Shown here one piece after another: positions 37,253 to 37,921 of a DNA stretch of 37,921 nt. A program made the translations under genes and the position numbers. Where the stretch lies: positions 1 to 37,921 of the forward strand of contig NZ_NYVD01000104.1 of NCBI RefSeq assembly GCF_002684405.1. The letters run 5' to 3'. Under the pieces are notes generated by a model. That model worked only from the letters and a program-made list of their open reading frames with translations, was not told the origin of the DNA and ran no database searches. Numbering within the stretch: the stretch's first letter is position 1; every line of letters begins with the position of its first letter. Source of the DNA: Parvibaculum sp. GTDB taxonomy: Bacteria > Pseudomonadota > Alphaproteobacteria > Parvibaculales > Parvibaculaceae.

Positions 37253-37375
37253 ATGATTGGGGAAATAGCGCTTTCAAGCTGGATCGTGCTGCTGCTGCCG
37301 TTCGCAGCGGTCGCGCTGTCGCTTGCGCATCTGCATGACAGGCGGCGCTCCGACAGGGGCGGGGACAAGCAATGA
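37253..37375 (+). CDS. Very small membrane protein overlapping putP-like gene
   Basis: A 40-residue ORF from ATG 37253, with one hydrophobic segment (residues 8-26, SSWIVLLLPFAAVALSLAH) and a basic tail (HDRRRSDRGGDKQ). Its TGA (37373-37375) overlaps the ATG of the symporter gene (37372) as ATGA, the classic sign of translational coupling, which is the main reason to call it. Small one-helix partner proteins are known for some sodium/solute symporters, but I cannot assign it to a family. No strong ribosome site is visible. Confidence 0.48.
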   Translation: MIGEIALSSWIVLLLPFAAVALSLAHLHDRRRSDRGGDKQ

Positions 37376-37921
37376 CGGATAGCGCTGTCGGAACTCCCGC
37401 CATCATCGCATTGGTTCTCTACCTCCTCGCGATGCTGGGTGTCGGCATGGCCGCTTACCGGCTGACGAAGAACCTCTCCGACTACATTCTCGGCGGACGA
37501 AGCCTCGGGGCCGCGGTGACCGCATTGTCGGCAGGCGCGTCGGATATGAGCGGCTGGCTGATGCTCGGCCTGCCCGGCGCGCTATACGCCTCAGGGCTCA
37601 ATCAGGTCTGGATAGCCCTCGGGCTCTCATTCGGTGCGCTGGCCAATTGGCGGTTCGTCGCACGGCGCCTGAGGCGATATACGGAACAGGCCGGCGACGC
37701 GCTCACCATTCCCGACTATTTCGAAAACCGCTTCGGCGATGAAAGCCGGGTGCTCAGGGTCGCATCGGCGGTCGTAATCCTGACCTTCTTCACGATCTAC
37801 ACCTCCGCCGGTCTTGTGAGCGGTGCGATCCTGTTTCAGGAGACGTTCGGGCTGGGATATTTTCCGGCGCTGCTGATCGGCTCCGACGCCATCGTGTCCT
37901 ACACGTTTATCGGTGGCTTCA
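37372..37921 (+). CDS. putP: Sodium/proline symporter-like (SSS family), 5' part
   Basis: The first 183 codons of a sodium:solute symporter run off the window's end. The sequence closely follows PutP, the sodium/L-proline transporter: an N-terminal helix (IIALVLYLLAMLGVGMAAYR), DYILGGRSLG, the sodium-site segment ALSAGASDMSGWLMLGLPGA, WIALGLSFGALANWRFVARRLR, YTE...ALTIPDYFENRF, and VVILTFFTIYTSAGLVSGA. The ATG at 37372 overlaps the preceding 40-residue ORF; GGGGCGGGGA lies upstream. Proline as substrate is likely but needs the missing C-terminal part. Confidence 0.92.
   Translation, partial: MTDSAVGTPAIIALVLYLLAMLGVGMAAYRLTKNLSDYILGGRSLGAAVTALSAGASDMSGWLMLGLPGALYASGLNQVWIALGLSFGALANWRFVARRLRRYTEQAGDALTIPDYFENRFGDESRVLRVASAVVILTFFTIYTSAGLVSGAILFQETFGLGYFPALLIGSDAIVSYTFIGGF

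Overview
The window reads as a chromosomal segment of a free-living alphaproteobacterium with high GC content and strong GC3 bias. The gene order gyrA-coaD-two cyclophilins-queA-tgt and the recG / sdhE-mfd neighbourhood are typical of that class. The lipid-metabolism flavour (HMG-CoA-synthase-like protein, SCPx-type thiolase, CYP108-like P450, phosphotransferase/DUF6285 cluster) suggests a Parvibaculum-like genus, but this is inference from gene content, not a database match. No phage, insertion sequence, CRISPR array or plasmid gene is visible.

Layout. 1-6655: 3' part of gyrA, coaD, an exported and a cytosolic cyclophilin, a palindromic intergenic element, then the overlapping queuosine genes queA and tgt. 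6719-6883: a likely promoter and tRNA-Lys(UUU). 6895-9062 (minus): a two-domain oxygenase joining a PhnZ-like HD domain to a PhnY-like 2-oxoglutarate dioxygenase domain, and a SPOR lipoprotein. 9344-12553: a small membrane protein, then cysD and a fused cysNC for sulfate activation. 12747-15935: glmU-glmS for UDP-GlcNAc synthesis. 16067-17236: an exported TPR-SPOR protein. 17358-20108: an HMG-CoA-synthase-like protein with a DUF35 domain and its thiolase partner, closed by a strong terminator. 20272-22834: an SGNH-like protein and an MBOAT O-acyltransferase. 22835-25857 (minus): a PAS protein and a three-gene cluster (DUF7064/7065-like, APH-like kinase, DUF6285). 26014-28408: DUF502 membrane protein, P450 and rubredoxin. 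28405-31388 (minus): recG and an alpha/beta hydrolase. 31482-35310: sdhE and mfd. 35315-36909: a convergent DsbA/FrnE-like protein and a divergent SDR. 37021-37921: two small membrane ORFs and the 5' part of a putP-like sodium/solute symporter.

Most of the window is housekeeping: DNA topology and repair, CoA, tRNA modification, sulfate activation, amino sugars. Three proteins stand out. (1) The HD-PhyH fusion at 6895-8301 keeps the metal-ligand set and the substrate-contact Tyr/Glu of PhnZ as I remember them, and may be a single-chain, two-step oxidative C-P lyase or a relative. (2) The HMG-CoA-synthase-like protein at 17358-18857 carries Gln where the catalytic Cys should be, seems to lack the catalytic Glu and His too, is fused to a DUF35 domain, and sits beside a thiolase with intact catalytic residues. 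(3) The Tgt at 5534-6655 has lost three of four structural zinc ligands together. All family comparisons are from memory; no searches were run.
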